Positions 16,383 to 25,719 of a DNA stretch of 64,000 nucleotides are shown here, in pieces. The translations under genes were made by a program, and so were the position numbers. Position 1 is the stretch's first letter, and the number at the start of each line of letters is the position of its first letter. The DNA comes from Flavobacterium sandaracinum (GTDB lineage Bacteria > Bacteroidota > Bacteroidia > Flavobacteriales > Flavobacteriaceae). The stretch covers positions 1-64,000 of the forward strand of contig NZ_SMFN01000018.1 in assembly GCF_004349135.1 (NCBI RefSeq), written 5' to 3'. A model generated the notes under the pieces. That model was not told the origin of the DNA. It searched no databases and saw only the letters and a program-made list of their open reading frames with translations.

Positions 16383-19300
16383 TTATCTTTTCAAAGTAAA
16401 ATGGCCTTTTGTTTCTCTTCCATCTTCTAATTTCAAGGTAAACCAATAATCATCTGATGGCAAAGGTGTTCCATTGAAAGTGCCATCCCATCCTTGACTT
16501 GAATTAGGAACCCATTGCTTTAAGAGTTTTCCGTATCGGTCAAAAATGTAGAGTATCGATTTTGAATTGAAAGTGTCATTTATTCCTTTAATACTCCAAT
16601 AATCATTATAACCATCGCTGTTTGGTGTAAAGAATTTTGGCGCTCCTATTACAGAAATAGTTTGACTAACGATACCACAACCGTTTTTGTCATTGATGAA
16701 AACCTCGTGAATTCCAGCAGGCACATTATCAAAAAAATTGGAATCTTGCCAGAAATTATTGGGGTCATCCAAGCTGTATTCATAATCTCCAGGTCCAGTT
16801 GCATTGATAGTTATGGTATTATTATCTGTTAAATCTACAACATCCACAGAGACTATAGTTGCGATATTTGATGCAGTGACAGCGATGGTTCTAATTCTGC
16901 TACAACCCGCATTATTGATTACTTCAACGGTATAATCTCCCACGGTATTTACATCTAATGCTGGGGAATTTGTCCCAACAATTATTCCATCTTTCGTCCA
17001 AATATAATCGTAATTACTTGTTGGCGAACCATCTAAAATACCTGCATCCAGCGTTACAAAAAAGCTCGAAAGATTGGAACAAACTAGTTCATTTGAAAGG
17101 CCATCCAAATTCAAGTCAATATTTGGAATAGGGTTGACAACAAAATTTAATGTCGTCGATGCCGTGCAAATCGTGTTTAATGGGTTTTGAACATTTACAG
17201 TAATATTTTGTGTATTGGTTACAAATGGATTGGGTAATGGACTTGGCAAAAGCATATTGTTTTGATCGTAATATTTGACAATCATTCCAGTTTGTCCGCC
17301 AAGAATGGTGGTTTCAAATGATGAGGTATCAAAAGCAAATTGACCATCTTGATTGATTGGATTCGCTTCGTCGTCACAAGTTGTTGTAAGGGCTGAAGGA
17401 ACAGCATTAGCAATTGGCGAAGCATCTACAATAAATGTTATGGTGGTTTCATCAAAGCATTGTTGAGTTGTATTATTGGTTACAACCGCTTTAATGGTTT
17501 GCGAAGTTGATGTGAAATTTGCTGGAAATGGACTTGTAATCGAAACTCCGTTGGCATCTTTCAGAGGATTATTGGCTTGATCGAAATAAGTAACCGTTAC
17601 ATTGGTTTGTCCTTTTAATAAATCAGATTCCAACGAAGAAGTATTGAATGTAAATATTCTATCGTTGTTATCGTCGCATTGTCGAGGAATAACAACTGTA
17701 TTTGCAACAGGTAAAGCTTCAATACTTAAAGTTAAATACGGGCCTAAACCATAACAAGCATTATCCAAATCACTGTCAATCCGTATCCAAATATCTTGAG
17801 AATTAGGGTAGCCAATATTTCTATAATTCGAAATATCTGTAATTACGTTAGTTTCTGCCAAGGCATCCGCTTCGTTCTTGTAGTAATTAATAGTATAAAC
17901 ATCAGAAGTAGGTAATAGTCCTGCTATAATCGCTTTTGTCTTAGAGAAATCAAAAGTGGAAATTCCATCACGATTGTTATTGTTAGTATTATTATTTCCA
18001 TTAGTGTCTAAAAAATCGTCACAAACCGGAGCAAAGGGAATTTTATAAGTAGGTGGAATATTCGTTGCGGGAACTTTCAAAGTAATTTTGGCAACACTAT
18101 GACAGCCAGTTATTTTGTTGGTAACTCTTGACCAAACATCCATTACTGTTGGAGTTGTATTTTCAAAAGCCAATTCATTTGAAATCAAATCAGCTGAAAC
18201 GGCATTATTGGCTCCGTTTAGCGAAGTATAATAAGTAAAGGTTTCATTAATAGAGTTTGCTGAAATTACATTGTTATTTACGGTTAAATTAAATAATGTC
18301 CTTCCATCTACAATTAAATCAGTATCACATTGGATAATTTCGACATCTTTTACTATCGGCAATGGATTAATGATTACTGAGATTTCAGATCTCGGTCCTT
18401 CACATCCAGTAGCTGTGATGGTTTGACTAATGTAATATTTTGTTGTGCCTACAGTGGCCGTCGACGGAGTAGGACTTGTTGCGCTTGAGGTCCCGCCTGT
18501 TGGAGTTGTGTACCAATTAAGAGTACAATTTGCCGAAACGGTTGCTGTTAGAGGAATTGCCACTTCATTTTGACAATAGTCAATATTACTTGTTATTGGA
18601 GCCGTCGGTAATGGATTCACAATTACAATGATTTCAGCTCTTGGTCCTTCACAACCTGTAGAAGTTATGGTTTGACTCACATAGTAATTTGTTGAGCCTA
18701 AAGTTGTAGTAGAAGGGGTAGGACTTGTTGGGTTAGATGTCCCTCCCGAAGCTGTTGTGTACCAATTTAAAGTGCAATTTGCAGAAGCTGTTGCTGTTAG
18801 AGGCACAGCAGTTTCATTAGTACAATAGTTTGCATTACTCACAATTGGTGCAGTAGGTAATGGATTTACAGTTACTATAATTGCAGCCCTAGGACTTTCG
18901 CAACCGTTTACTGTGTTTGTTTGACTTACATAATAAGTGGTGGAACCTGCAATTGTTGTAAGGGGTGTAGGACTTGTAGTTGAAGGAACTCCTCCAGTTG
19001 GCAAAGTGTACCAATTTAAAAAGCAATCTGTCGAGGCGGTTGCAGCTAAAGGAATAGCTGGTGCATTCAGGCAATATAAAACGGGACTTGTAGAAGATAT
19101 TGCGATTTGAGGTAAATTAGGCAAAGCTTTAACAGTGGCGATAATTTCAGTTCTTGGACCATTTGGGCAATTTCCATTTGAGGCATCAACATAATAAGAA
19201 GTTGTAGTGGTAAGAGTTGGAGTTGTAAATGAATTTCCTGTAAATAGTTTTGTTCCTCCAGTTGGCGTAGCATACCAATCCACGGTACCATCAGTTGCAG

Positions 19301-20900
19301 TTGATTGAAGAGTAACAACCCCTGATCCGCAAATAGAACTGGGAGTTGTGCTGGTTATTTTAGGAATTGTAACTGTCGTACTTGCTGATATTTGAAGAAT
19401 TGGATCTCCTGGCATGTCACCATATTCAACTATATAACCTTGGGGATAATAATTAGGGTTTGTAATTGGATCCCCAGTTTCTCTAAGATCGTTCCAGGTA
19501 CCAGGACGTAAAAGTGCAGGTGCTGTTATATGAGCATAATCTTCGTTGTTGTTAGAGTCATTTGGTTCATTATCAGACGTATTCCAATTAGCATAATTAA
19601 AGGGAGGTGTTGTTGTGCCAGTGCCTTTTCCAATCCAGAAAGTAATTCCAGTTCCTCCATTAGCAAGCCCTTCAGGACCTGTTACCCATTTCCAAGTGCC
19701 TTCTGTTGCTACGTCACTGCCGCCAATCCATCCAGTTCCTGGTGCTTGAGCTCCTGCTAATTGAGCTTCATCTGCAGCTGTTAATGTTGCTAAATAGCCT
19801 TTCAGGCCATAATATATTTTGTTTGCAGCCTCATCTCTTGCTTTTGTCCAATTAATTCCTAAACTCGGAACATATTCATAAAAATGTCCATTTGAAGGCA
19901 AGTAATTGGCTGAACCAAAACCTAAATTAATAGAAAAATCTCTAGTTCCAGAGGGAGATATTGACGAATTAGTAAATGTTACATCTTTTATTGCGGTTTC
20001 AAAATCTGAATAAGTAACCGGAATTCCTGTTGGACTATATAGTTTTAATTTTCCTTCTAAAGAACTCCAAGATGTGGTAATTGTGGGATGTAAAAGCGGA
20101 TTAGCTAGTGCTAATAAATCCTGACCAGAAACATATCCTGAAGAGATTTGAATGTAAATAGCATCGGTGCTAGGTTTAGAAGGGTCATTGGTAATAGAAA
20201 TGGTTTCAACTATTTTTAAAGAAGTTCCTGGGCAATAGGTTTGATTTCCTGTTGCGGTAATTACGGGTGGCGCGATTGTAGCTGTAGTTCTACTGCAATC
20301 TTCAGAATAACGGGCGGCGGCATCTTTTTTGGAAGGATCCCAAGAATTTGAAACTGCTTCACTATCTACTTGAATACAGGTTAGATTTGGATTATTAAAT
20401 GCATTTAAAGCAAATAAATCTCTATTGTTGCCGTTCTTTAAATTTAGACTAGTCAGTTCATTCCAACTACAAAATAGTTGACTCAAAAGGGTGTTTTTGC
20501 TAAGATCTAAACTTGTTAATTTATTTTGGAAACAAGACAAGTAGGTCAGCCTGGTGTTTCTTGTAAGATCTAAATTCGTTATGTTGTTACCCCAACAATT
20601 TAATAGAGTCAATGAGGTATTGTTAGTTAAATCTAAACTCGATAATTTATTTCGGGAACACTCTAAAGAAGTCAAACTTACAAAATCCTGTATTCCGGTT
20701 AAATCAGTGATATTGTTAGCCGAAATGTCTAAGCTAGTAATTCCACTCACATTATCAGTAAGCACTTTTCCATCAATAGCTCCACTATCAATGCCTTTAT
20801 TAATTAGTGCACTTTCAAAATTTACATCTGGAATCAAAGTATTTTGGGCACAGCAAAAAAAAACAGAGAATAGTGTAATAAGGTGGTATAGTTTTTTCAT
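16383..20900 (-). CDS. Large T9SS type B-sorted surface protein: LRR, C-type lectin and Ig-like repeats
   Basis: A secreted 1505-residue protein. A signal peptide (about 1-19, ending CCAQ) is followed by about six leucine-rich repeats (about 45-185, for example LTSLDLSKNTLLSQLFC), a beta-rich region, and a C-type lectin-like domain (about 325-495, with WTKARDEA, WIGGSD and EPNDSNNNEDYAHI, the Ca/carbohydrate-type motif). Four Ig-like repeats of about 83-87 residues follow (about 505-845, each with a LNWYTxPTGG core and a C..PR.EI end), then further PKD/adhesion-like domains. The C-terminal 80 residues (FFTPNSDGYNDYW to the end) are the gliding motility-associated type B sorting signal, so export goes through the T9SS. 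A role in adhesion or glycan binding is inferred. Confidence 0.9.
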   Translation of the reverse strand: MKKLYHLITLFSVFFCCAQNTLIPDVNFESALINKGIDSGAIDGKVLTDNVSGITSLDISANNITDLTGIQDFVSLTSLECSRNKLSSLDLTNNTSLTLLNCWGNNITNLDLTRNTRLTYLSCFQNKLTSLDLSKNTLLSQLFCSWNELTSLNLKNGNNRDLFALNAFNNPNLTCIQVDSEAVSNSWDPSKKDAAARYSEDCSRTTATIAPPVITATGNQTYCPGTSLKIVETISITNDPSKPSTDAIYIQISSGYVSGQDLLALANPLLHPTITTSWSSLEGKLKLYSPTGIPVTYSDFETAIKDVTFTNSSISPSGTRDFSINLGFGSANYLPSNGHFYEYVPSLGINWTKARDEAANKIYYGLKGYLATLTAADEAQLAGAQAPGTGWIGGSDVATEGTWKWVTGPEGLANGGTGITFWIGKGTGTTTPPFNYANWNTSDNEPNDSNNNEDYAHITAPALLRPGTWNDLRETGDPITNPNYYPQGYIVEYGDMPGDPILQISASTTVTIPKITSTTPSSICGSGVVTLQSTATDGTVDWYATPTGGTKLFTGNSFTTPTLTTTTSYYVDASNGNCPNGPRTEIIATVKALPNLPQIAISSTSPVLYCLNAPAIPLAATASTDCFLNWYTLPTGGVPSTTSPTPLTTIAGSTTYYVSQTNTVNGCESPRAAIIVTVNPLPTAPIVSNANYCTNETAVPLTATASANCTLNWYTTASGGTSNPTSPTPSTTTLGSTNYYVSQTITSTGCEGPRAEIIVIVNPLPTAPITSNIDYCQNEVAIPLTATVSANCTLNWYTTPTGGTSSATSPTPSTATVGTTKYYISQTITATGCEGPRSEISVIINPLPIVKDVEIIQCDTDLIVDGRTLFNLTVNNNVISANSINETFTYYTSLNGANNAVSADLISNELAFENTTPTVMDVWSRVTNKITGCHSVAKITLKVPATNIPPTYKIPFAPVCDDFLDTNGNNNTNNNNRDGISTFDFSKTKAIIAGLLPTSDVYTINYYKNEADALAETNVITDISNYRNIGYPNSQDIWIRIDSDLDNACYGLGPYLTLSIEALPVANTVVIPRQCDDNNDRIFTFNTSSLESDLLKGQTNVTVTYFDQANNPLKDANGVSITSPFPANFTSTSQTIKAVVTNNTTQQCFDETTITFIVDASPIANAVPSALTTTCDDEANPINQDGQFAFDTSSFETTILGGQTGMIVKYYDQNNMLLPSPLPNPFVTNTQNITVNVQNPLNTICTASTTLNFVVNPIPNIDLNLDGLSNELVCSNLSSFFVTLDAGILDGSPTSNYDYIWTKDGIIVGTNSPALDVNTVGDYTVEVINNAGCSRIRTIAVTASNIATIVSVDVVDLTDNNTITINATGPGDYEYSLDDPNNFWQDSNFFDNVPAGIHEVFINDKNGCGIVSQTISVIGAPKFFTPNSDGYNDYWSIKGINDTFNSKSILYIFDRYGKLLKQWVPNSSQGWDGTFNGTPLPSDDYWFTLKLEDGRETKGHFTLKR
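18358..19118 (-). repeat. Tandem coding repeats of about 249 nt in the surface protein gene
   Basis: Three consecutive, closely similar units (boundaries near 18358, 18606, 18855 and 19110) encode the Ig-like repeats, recognisable by the recurring GG(T/C)AATGGATT at each junction; a more diverged fourth unit follows to about 19345. The spacing of 249 nt is exact for two units. Such repeats can expand or contract by recombination. Confidence 0.75.
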
Positions 20901-20943
20901 GAAATGATAGAAAAAAATTGGGAAAAATCGATTTAAAACAAAC

Positions 20944-21480
20944 TTACAAATTCCAGTTCATTTTTTGAAACAAATCCCAAACTACAATTCCTGCACTAAC
21001 GGATATATTCAAAGAATGTTTGGTGCCTAATTGCGGGATTTCGATAGAACCATCGCACAAGGCAACTGCTTCTTGAGAAACGCCATAGACTTCGTTTCCA
21101 AAAACTAAAGCATATTTTTCTCCCTTTTTAACTTCAAAATTTTGTAGAAAAATAGCGCTTTCCACTTGTTCTATGGCAAGTGTGATTACGTTTTCTTTTT
21201 TTAATTTTTCGATTACTTCAAGAACATTCTCTTGATGTTCCCAAACAACTGTTTCAGTGGCGCCAAGGGCTGTTTTGTGAATTTCTTTATTAGGAGGAGT
21301 AGCGGTAATGCCGCACAAATAAATTTTTTCAATTAAAAAAGCATCAGCAGTTCTAAACACAGAACCAATATTATGCAAGCTGCGGATATCATCTAAAACC
21401 AAAATAAGTGGTGTTTTTTCCGATTGTTTAAAAGCTTCAATGGATTTTCGATCCAATTCGCTGTTTTCAAGCTTTCTCAT
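20944..21480 (-). CDS. SpoU/TrmH family RNA 2'-O-methyltransferase
   Basis: A 178-residue enzyme of the SPOUT superfamily that would methylate the 2'-hydroxyl of a tRNA or rRNA nucleotide using S-adenosylmethionine. The three SpoU motifs are visible: LVLDDIRSLHNIGSVFRTAD (motif 1, Asn and Arg included), ALVFGNEVYGVSQEA (motif 2, the FGNE segment of the trefoil knot) and IPQLGTKHSLNISVSAGIVVWD (motif 3). It lacks the extra N-terminal domain of RlmB, so the target RNA cannot be told from the sequence. It is divergent from nothing nearby: the DUF1573 gene lies upstream on the same strand with a terminator between. Confidence 0.88.
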   Translation of the reverse strand: MRKLENSELDRKSIEAFKQSEKTPLILVLDDIRSLHNIGSVFRTADAFLIEKIYLCGITATPPNKEIHKTALGATETVVWEHQENVLEVIEKLKKENVITLAIEQVESAIFLQNFEVKKGEKYALVFGNEVYGVSQEAVALCDGSIEIPQLGTKHSLNISVSAGIVVWDLFQKMNWNL

Positions 21481-21504
21481 ATTTTTTTGGGATTTTTTTG
21501 CATA

Positions 21505-21537
21505 AAAAAGCTCCCGACAAGGAGGGAGCTTTTTTTT
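21505..21537 (-). terminator. Terminator of the DUF1573 gene
   Basis: A perfect stem AAAAAGCTCCC (21505-21515) / GGGAGCTTTTT (21524-21534) with an 8-nt loop; T runs on both strands, so it can act in both directions. Confidence 0.8.
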
Positions 21538-21552
21538 ATTGTTTTCTAAAAT

Positions 21553-22002
21553 TTAGCTTTTTGCAGCAGGAGCAGCTAAAACATTTCCTTTTATTGTAAG
21601 TGTTTTACTAGCAACAACCGCATTAGTTGTTAAAGTCACTGTTTTTGTAAATGCTTGACCCGCTCTTGAAGTATCATATTTTACCCCAATAACACCTTTT
21701 GCACCTGGAGCAATTGGCTCTTTTGGATACGTTGGTACAGTACAACCACAAGAACCTTGTGCATTAGTAATGATTAATGGTTTGTTACCGTTATTTGTAA
21801 AAACAAATTCACGTCGGCCGTCAGAGTTGTAAGCGACAGTGCCATAATCAATAGTCTCTGTAACAAACACCATTCCAGCTCCATTTACTTTTGCAGTAGC
21901 AACTTTTGTATTGGTAGCATTTAATTTTTTAGTAGTCTCTTGTGCGTTAGAAGTCGTAACTCCTAAAGTAACTAGCAAGGCTAGAGCAATTATTTTTTTC
22001 AT
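21553..22002 (-). CDS. DUF1573 domain exported protein
   Basis: A 149-residue secreted protein. A signal peptide covers about 1-20 (MKKIIALALLVTLGVTTSNA), and the mature part carries a DUF1573 domain (about 45-145), an Ig-like fold related to ASPM/SPD-2/Hydin-type modules, with the conserved Cys pair in NAQGSCGCTVPTYPKEPIAPG. The domain is frequent in Bacteroidota and usually periplasmic or outer-membrane associated; its function is not known to me. It is divergent from mutS (162 nt between starts). Confidence 0.85.
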   Translation of the reverse strand: MKKIIALALLVTLGVTTSNAQETTKKLNATNTKVATAKVNGAGMVFVTETIDYGTVAYNSDGRREFVFTNNGNKPLIITNAQGSCGCTVPTYPKEPIAPGAKGVIGVKYDTSRAGQAFTKTVTLTTNAVVASKTLTIKGNVLAAPAAKS

Positions 22003-22164
22003 GTGTTTTTAGTTTTATAAATATTCACAAAGCTATGTAAAAATTAGAATTTACGCCTTAATTTTTTCTTAAAAAAATAGTTTAATTTTTTGAAGAGACC
22101 TCATTTTTGTTTAAAAATCTATAAATTCGCCTAATTATTTTTTAATTTTTCAAATACAAAACCA

Positions 22165-24771
22165 TTGGCATCTAAAGATAAAGTAGTTAAGGAAACACCG
22201 TTAATGAAACAATACAACGAGATAAAAAGGAAGTATCCTGATGCGTGTTTGTTGTTTCGTGTGGGCGATTTTTATGAGACATTTGGTGAAGATGCTGTAC
22301 GTGCTTCCAAAATTTTAGGAATTGTCTTGACTAAGCGGGGAGCGGGTTCTGAGACGGAAACTGCGCTTGCTGGTTTTCCGCATCATTCTTTGAATACGTA
22401 TTTGCCAAAATTAGTAAAAGCGGGTCTTCGTGTAGCTATTTGTGATCAGCTTGAAGATCCTAAAATGACTAAAACTATCGTCAAGCGCGGTGTTACTGAA
22501 CTGGTAACTCCCGGGGTTTCTATGAATGATGAGGTTTTACAATCTAAAACGAATAACTTTTTAGCATCTATTTATTTCGCAAATAAATCTATAGGAATTT
22601 CCTTTCTTGATGTTTCCACCGGAGAGTTTTTGACAGCTCAAGGAAACGCGGAATACATTGATAAGCTGTTACAGAATTTCAACCCAAGTGAGGTTTTGAT
22701 TCCAAAAAACAATAAAAGTGATTTCCGGGAAATTTTCGGTGACGATTACCATTGTTTTTATCTCGAAGATTGGATTTATAAGGAAGATTATGCATTCGAA
22801 ACCTTAACGAAGCATTTTCAAACCGTTTCTTTAAAAGGATTTGGAATCGAAGAACTCAAAGAAGGAATTATTGCTTCGGGCGCTATTTTGTATTATTTGT
22901 CCGAAACGCAACATAATAGAGTGCAGCACATCACAGCGATTCAACGTATTGCCGAAGATGCTTATGTTTGGATGGATCGGTTTACGATTCGAAATTTAGA
23001 ATTGTATCACAGTTATAATCCAAATGCGGTCACGCTGCTTGATGTTATTGATAAAACGCTTTCGCCAATGGGTGGTCGTTTGCTAAAACGTTGGTTGGCA
23101 TTGCCGTTAAAAGACAGTCATAAAATTCAAGGTCGGCACCAAGTGGTTTCTTATTTAAAAGAAAATCAAAGCGTTCTGAAAAACATCCAAAATCAAATTA
23201 AGCAAATTTCCGATTTAGAGCGGTTGATTTCAAAAATTGCAGCTGGAAAAGTATCGCCTCGCGAAGTGGTATATTTGAAAGAATCCTTAGATGCGATTAT
23301 TCCAATAAAAACATTGGCTTTGGAAAGTCCGCAAGAAGCCGTAAAAGTAATTGGTGACAGTTTGCATAGTTGCGAATTGTTGCGTGAAAAAATTAAAACG
23401 GTTTTGAACCAAGATGCTCCTGTGGCTATTGCCAAAGGGAATGCGATTGCCAAAGGAATCAATGCGGAGTTAGATGAGTTACGGGCAATATCAACTTCTG
23501 GAAAAGAATTTTTAGAAGGAATTGAAAAACGAGAATCACAAGCAACTGGAATTTCGTCGTTGAAAATCTCTTTTAATAACGTTTTTGGATATTACATCGA
23601 AGTGAGGAATATGCACAAGGACAAAGTTCCCACGGAATGGATTCGGAAACAAACCTTGGTCAATGCAGAACGTTACATTACCGAAGAATTAAAAGAATAT
23701 GAAACCAAAATCCTCGGTGCCGAAGAAAAAATTCATAAAATAGAAGTAGAATTATTCGAACAATTAGTTAGCTGGATTGCTACGTATATCAAACCGGTTC
23801 AAATGAACGCTAATCTTGTGGCACAGTTAGATTGCTTATGCTCTTTCACACAATTGGCTATCGAGAATAAATATGTTTGCCCGGAACTCGATCAAACATT
23901 CGAACTGGAAATTAAAAACGGAAGGCATCCTGTTATCGAAAAACAATTGCCTGTTGGAATGCCTTATATTGCCAATGATGTTTTCTTAGATAGAGAAACA
24001 CAGCAATTGATCATGATTACGGGTCCTAATATGTCCGGAAAGTCGGCTATTTTGCGTCAAACCGCTTTGATTGTGCTGTTATCTCAAATGGGGAGTTTTG
24101 TTCCTGCAGAAAGCGTTAGAATGGGAATTGTAGATAAAATATTTACTAGAGTGGGAGCAAGTGATAATATTTCGATGGGTGAATCGACTTTTATGGTCGA
24201 AATGAATGAAACAGCTTCCATCTTAAATAATATTTCGGATCGTAGTTTAGTGCTTTTAGATGAAATTGGAAGAGGAACGAGTACGTATGACGGGATTTCT
24301 ATCGCATGGGCAATTGCAGAGTTTTTGCACGAACATCCTTCTAAGCCTAAAACTTTGTTTGCAACGCATTATCATGAATTGAATGAAATGAGTGAATCAT
24401 TGCCTAGAATTCAGAATTATAATGTGGCAGTCAAAGAATTGAAAGATACGGTACTTTTTATTCGAAAGTTGGTCAAAGGAGGAAGTGCTCATAGTTTTGG
24501 AATACACGTAGCAAAAATGGCCGGAATGCCTCAGATTGTAATTTTGAAAGCACAAAAGCTCTTAAAAAAATTGGAGAAGAATCATTCTAGTGATGCGTTA
24601 AACGGGATTAAAGCAGCGCAAGACGACATGCAAATGAGCTTTTTTAATCTGGATGATCCTTTGTTGGAAGAGATCAAAGAAGAGATCTTAAATTTGGACA
24701 TCAATACCATTACTCCGATGGAAGCACTGATGAAACTCAATGAAATTAAAAGAATGTTGACGCGAAAATAA
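22165..24771 (+). CDS. mutS: DNA mismatch repair protein MutS
   Basis: It recognises base mismatches and small loops and starts repair with MutL. The 868 residues begin at a TTG (22165): the upstream frame is closed at 22132 without any ATG, and the family N-terminus SKDKVVKETPLMKQYNEIK precedes the first in-frame ATG at 22204. The mismatch-binding GxFYE motif is FRVGDFYETFGED (31-43, with Phe and Glu). The ATPase domain has Walker A GPNMSGKS (about 620) and Walker B LLDEIGRGTSTYDG, and a helix-turn-helix dimer segment follows. It stands alone, followed by two tRNA genes. Confidence 0.96.
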   Translation: MASKDKVVKETPLMKQYNEIKRKYPDACLLFRVGDFYETFGEDAVRASKILGIVLTKRGAGSETETALAGFPHHSLNTYLPKLVKAGLRVAICDQLEDPKMTKTIVKRGVTELVTPGVSMNDEVLQSKTNNFLASIYFANKSIGISFLDVSTGEFLTAQGNAEYIDKLLQNFNPSEVLIPKNNKSDFREIFGDDYHCFYLEDWIYKEDYAFETLTKHFQTVSLKGFGIEELKEGIIASGAILYYLSETQHNRVQHITAIQRIAEDAYVWMDRFTIRNLELYHSYNPNAVTLLDVIDKTLSPMGGRLLKRWLALPLKDSHKIQGRHQVVSYLKENQSVLKNIQNQIKQISDLERLISKIAAGKVSPREVVYLKESLDAIIPIKTLALESPQEAVKVIGDSLHSCELLREKIKTVLNQDAPVAIAKGNAIAKGINAELDELRAISTSGKEFLEGIEKRESQATGISSLKISFNNVFGYYIEVRNMHKDKVPTEWIRKQTLVNAERYITEELKEYETKILGAEEKIHKIEVELFEQLVSWIATYIKPVQMNANLVAQLDCLCSFTQLAIENKYVCPELDQTFELEIKNGRHPVIEKQLPVGMPYIANDVFLDRETQQLIMITGPNMSGKSAILRQTALIVLLSQMGSFVPAESVRMGIVDKIFTRVGASDNISMGESTFMVEMNETASILNNISDRSLVLLDEIGRGTSTYDGISIAWAIAEFLHEHPSKPKTLFATHYHELNEMSESLPRIQNYNVAVKELKDTVLFIRKLVKGGSAHSFGIHVAKMAGMPQIVILKAQKLLKKLEKNHSSDALNGIKAAQDDMQMSFFNLDDPLLEEIKEEILNLDINTITPMEALMKLNEIKRMLTRK

Positions 24772-24839
24772 ATTTTTCGGTTTAAAGTTTACGTTATCAG
24801 AAGGTTAACTTTTATCTGTAAATTTTTTGCAAAAAAGGC

Positions 24840-24869
24840 TTGTGTAATTCAATAAATGTCCTAAATTTG
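24840..24869 (+). promoter_or_regulatory. Promoter of the tRNA-Gly/tRNA-Leu unit
   Basis: TTG at 24840-24842, exactly 19 nt, then TAAATTTG at 24862-24869: a full match to the Bacteroidota consensus. The expected start near 24876 lies 43 nt before tRNA-Gly. Confidence 0.8.
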
Positions 24870-24918
24870 CATCCGCAATACAGAACAAGTATCGCGGTTC
24901 TTTCTAAGAATTGAAAAT

Positions 24919-24994
24919 GCGAAAATAGCTCAGTTGGTAGAGCGCGACCTTGCCAAGGTCGAGGTCGCGGGTTCGAGCCCCGTTTTTCGCTCCA
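24919..24994 (+). tRNA. tRNA-Gly (anticodon GCC)
   Basis: A 76-nt cloverleaf: acceptor GCGAAAA/TTTTCGC, D arm TAGCTCAGTTGGTAGAGC, anticodon stem CGACC/GGTCG with loop TTGCCAA (GCC at 24952-24954), T arm with GGTTCGAGCCC, discriminator T and encoded CCA at 24992-24994. Confidence 0.97.
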
Positions 24995-25005
24995 CACCAC
25001 ATAAT

Positions 25006-25091
25006 GCTCGGATGGTGAAATTGGTAGACACGCTGGACTTAAAATCCAGTGAACAGCAATGTTCGTGCGGGTTCAAGTCCCGCTCTGAGTA
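25006..25091 (+). tRNA. tRNA-Leu (anticodon UAA)
   Basis: A class II tRNA of 86 nt: acceptor GCTCGGA/TCTGAGT (two G-U pairs), anticodon stem CTGGA/TCCAG with loop CTTAAAA (anticodon TAA), a long variable arm and T arm GCGGGTTCAAGTCCCGC. The discriminator is A at 25091; CCA is not encoded, unlike in the neighbouring tRNA-Gly. It lies 11 nt after tRNA-Gly and shares its promoter. Confidence 0.95.
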
Positions 25092-25092
25092 C

Positions 25093-25122
25093 AAAGCTCC
25101 TTCGAAAGAAGGAGCTTTTTTT
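25093..25122 (+). terminator. Terminator of the tRNA unit
   Basis: AAAGCTCCTT (25093-25102) pairs with AAGGAGCTTT (25109-25118) and is followed by T residues, immediately after tRNA-Leu. Confidence 0.85.
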
Positions 25123-25208
25123 ATGGCTTTTATTCAGCCAAGAAAAGAAATCTTATTAAAAATGCTATTGGGAGTATTGTTGCTTAATTTTTACTAACAC
25201 GAAATGTT

Positions 25209-25556
25209 ATGGGGGCTTTTGTTATCAGTAAACGATACAACGATGAATATAAATTCGTATTTACCTCTAGAAAGGGAAAAGTTGTTTTTACAAGTTTGAG
25301 TTATGAACTCAAGTTTGAGTGTGAAGAAGATATCGAAAGATTTAAAATGAATATGCAATCCGCTAATTTTTTGAAGTTTAAATCTTCTAGTGGGAAGTTT
25401 TATTTCAAATTGATGCTTGGAGATACTCATTTTGCAACAAGCAGAAAGTATACTACTTCTTTACGTTTACAAAAGGGAATTGACGAAATCATAAAATATG
25501 GTTCTGTATCTGAAATATTAGATTTCTCAGTAAATGATTTTATTTTTATTGATTGA
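25209..25556 (+). CDS. DUF1508 (YegP-like) family protein
   Basis: A 115-residue cytoplasmic protein made of two similar halves. The first (about 3-50) contains YKFVFTSRKGKVVFTSLSYE followed by ECEEDIERFK, the wording of the DUF1508 repeat (strand, GxxxxxS, tail helix). The second (about 55-105) repeats the pattern in more diverged form: FYFKLMLGDTHFATSRKYTT and LQKGIDEIIK. E. coli YegP has the same tandem layout. The role of the family is not known to me. It ends at a strong hairpin. Confidence 0.7.
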   Translation: MGAFVISKRYNDEYKFVFTSRKGKVVFTSLSYELKFECEEDIERFKMNMQSANFLKFKSSSGKFYFKLMLGDTHFATSRKYTTSLRLQKGIDEIIKYGSVSEILDFSVNDFIFID

Positions 25557-25578
25557 GGTTTTTAATTGAATTGATAAA

Positions 25579-25620
25579 AAAAAAGAGAGTCTTGGTATAT
25601 AGTCAAGACTCTCTTTTTTT
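25579..25620 (+). terminator. Terminator of the DUF1508 gene
   Basis: A perfect 14-bp stem AAAAGAGAGTCTTG (25581-25594) / CAAGACTCTCTTTT (25604-25617) with a T run, usable in both directions. Confidence 0.85.
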
Positions 25621-25668
25621 TGTTCTGTAAAGCTATTTCTTGTTGAGGAAACTGTTACAAATTAAAAA

Positions 25669-25698
25669 AGCCATCTCGCAGAGCGGATGGCTTTAAAA
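25669..25698 (-). terminator. Terminator of the repetitive lipoprotein gene
   Basis: AAGCCATC (25669-25676) pairs with GATGGCTT (25686-25693); the minus-strand reading ends in a T run. Two terminators, one for each convergent gene, sit back to back here. Confidence 0.75.
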
Positions 25699-25719
25699 TT
25701 TTTAGAATTTGAGTTCTAA

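Noticed and set aside
18358..19345. CRISPR-like regular spacing of about 249 nt
   Set aside because: The units are coding Ig-like repeats within one long frame and are far too long and too similar throughout for repeat-spacer units.
24934..25197. Open frame across the two tRNA genes
   Set aside because: The translation covers tRNA-Gly and tRNA-Leu; both cloverleafs are complete, so the frame is accidental. The same holds for the minus-strand frame 24812-25000.
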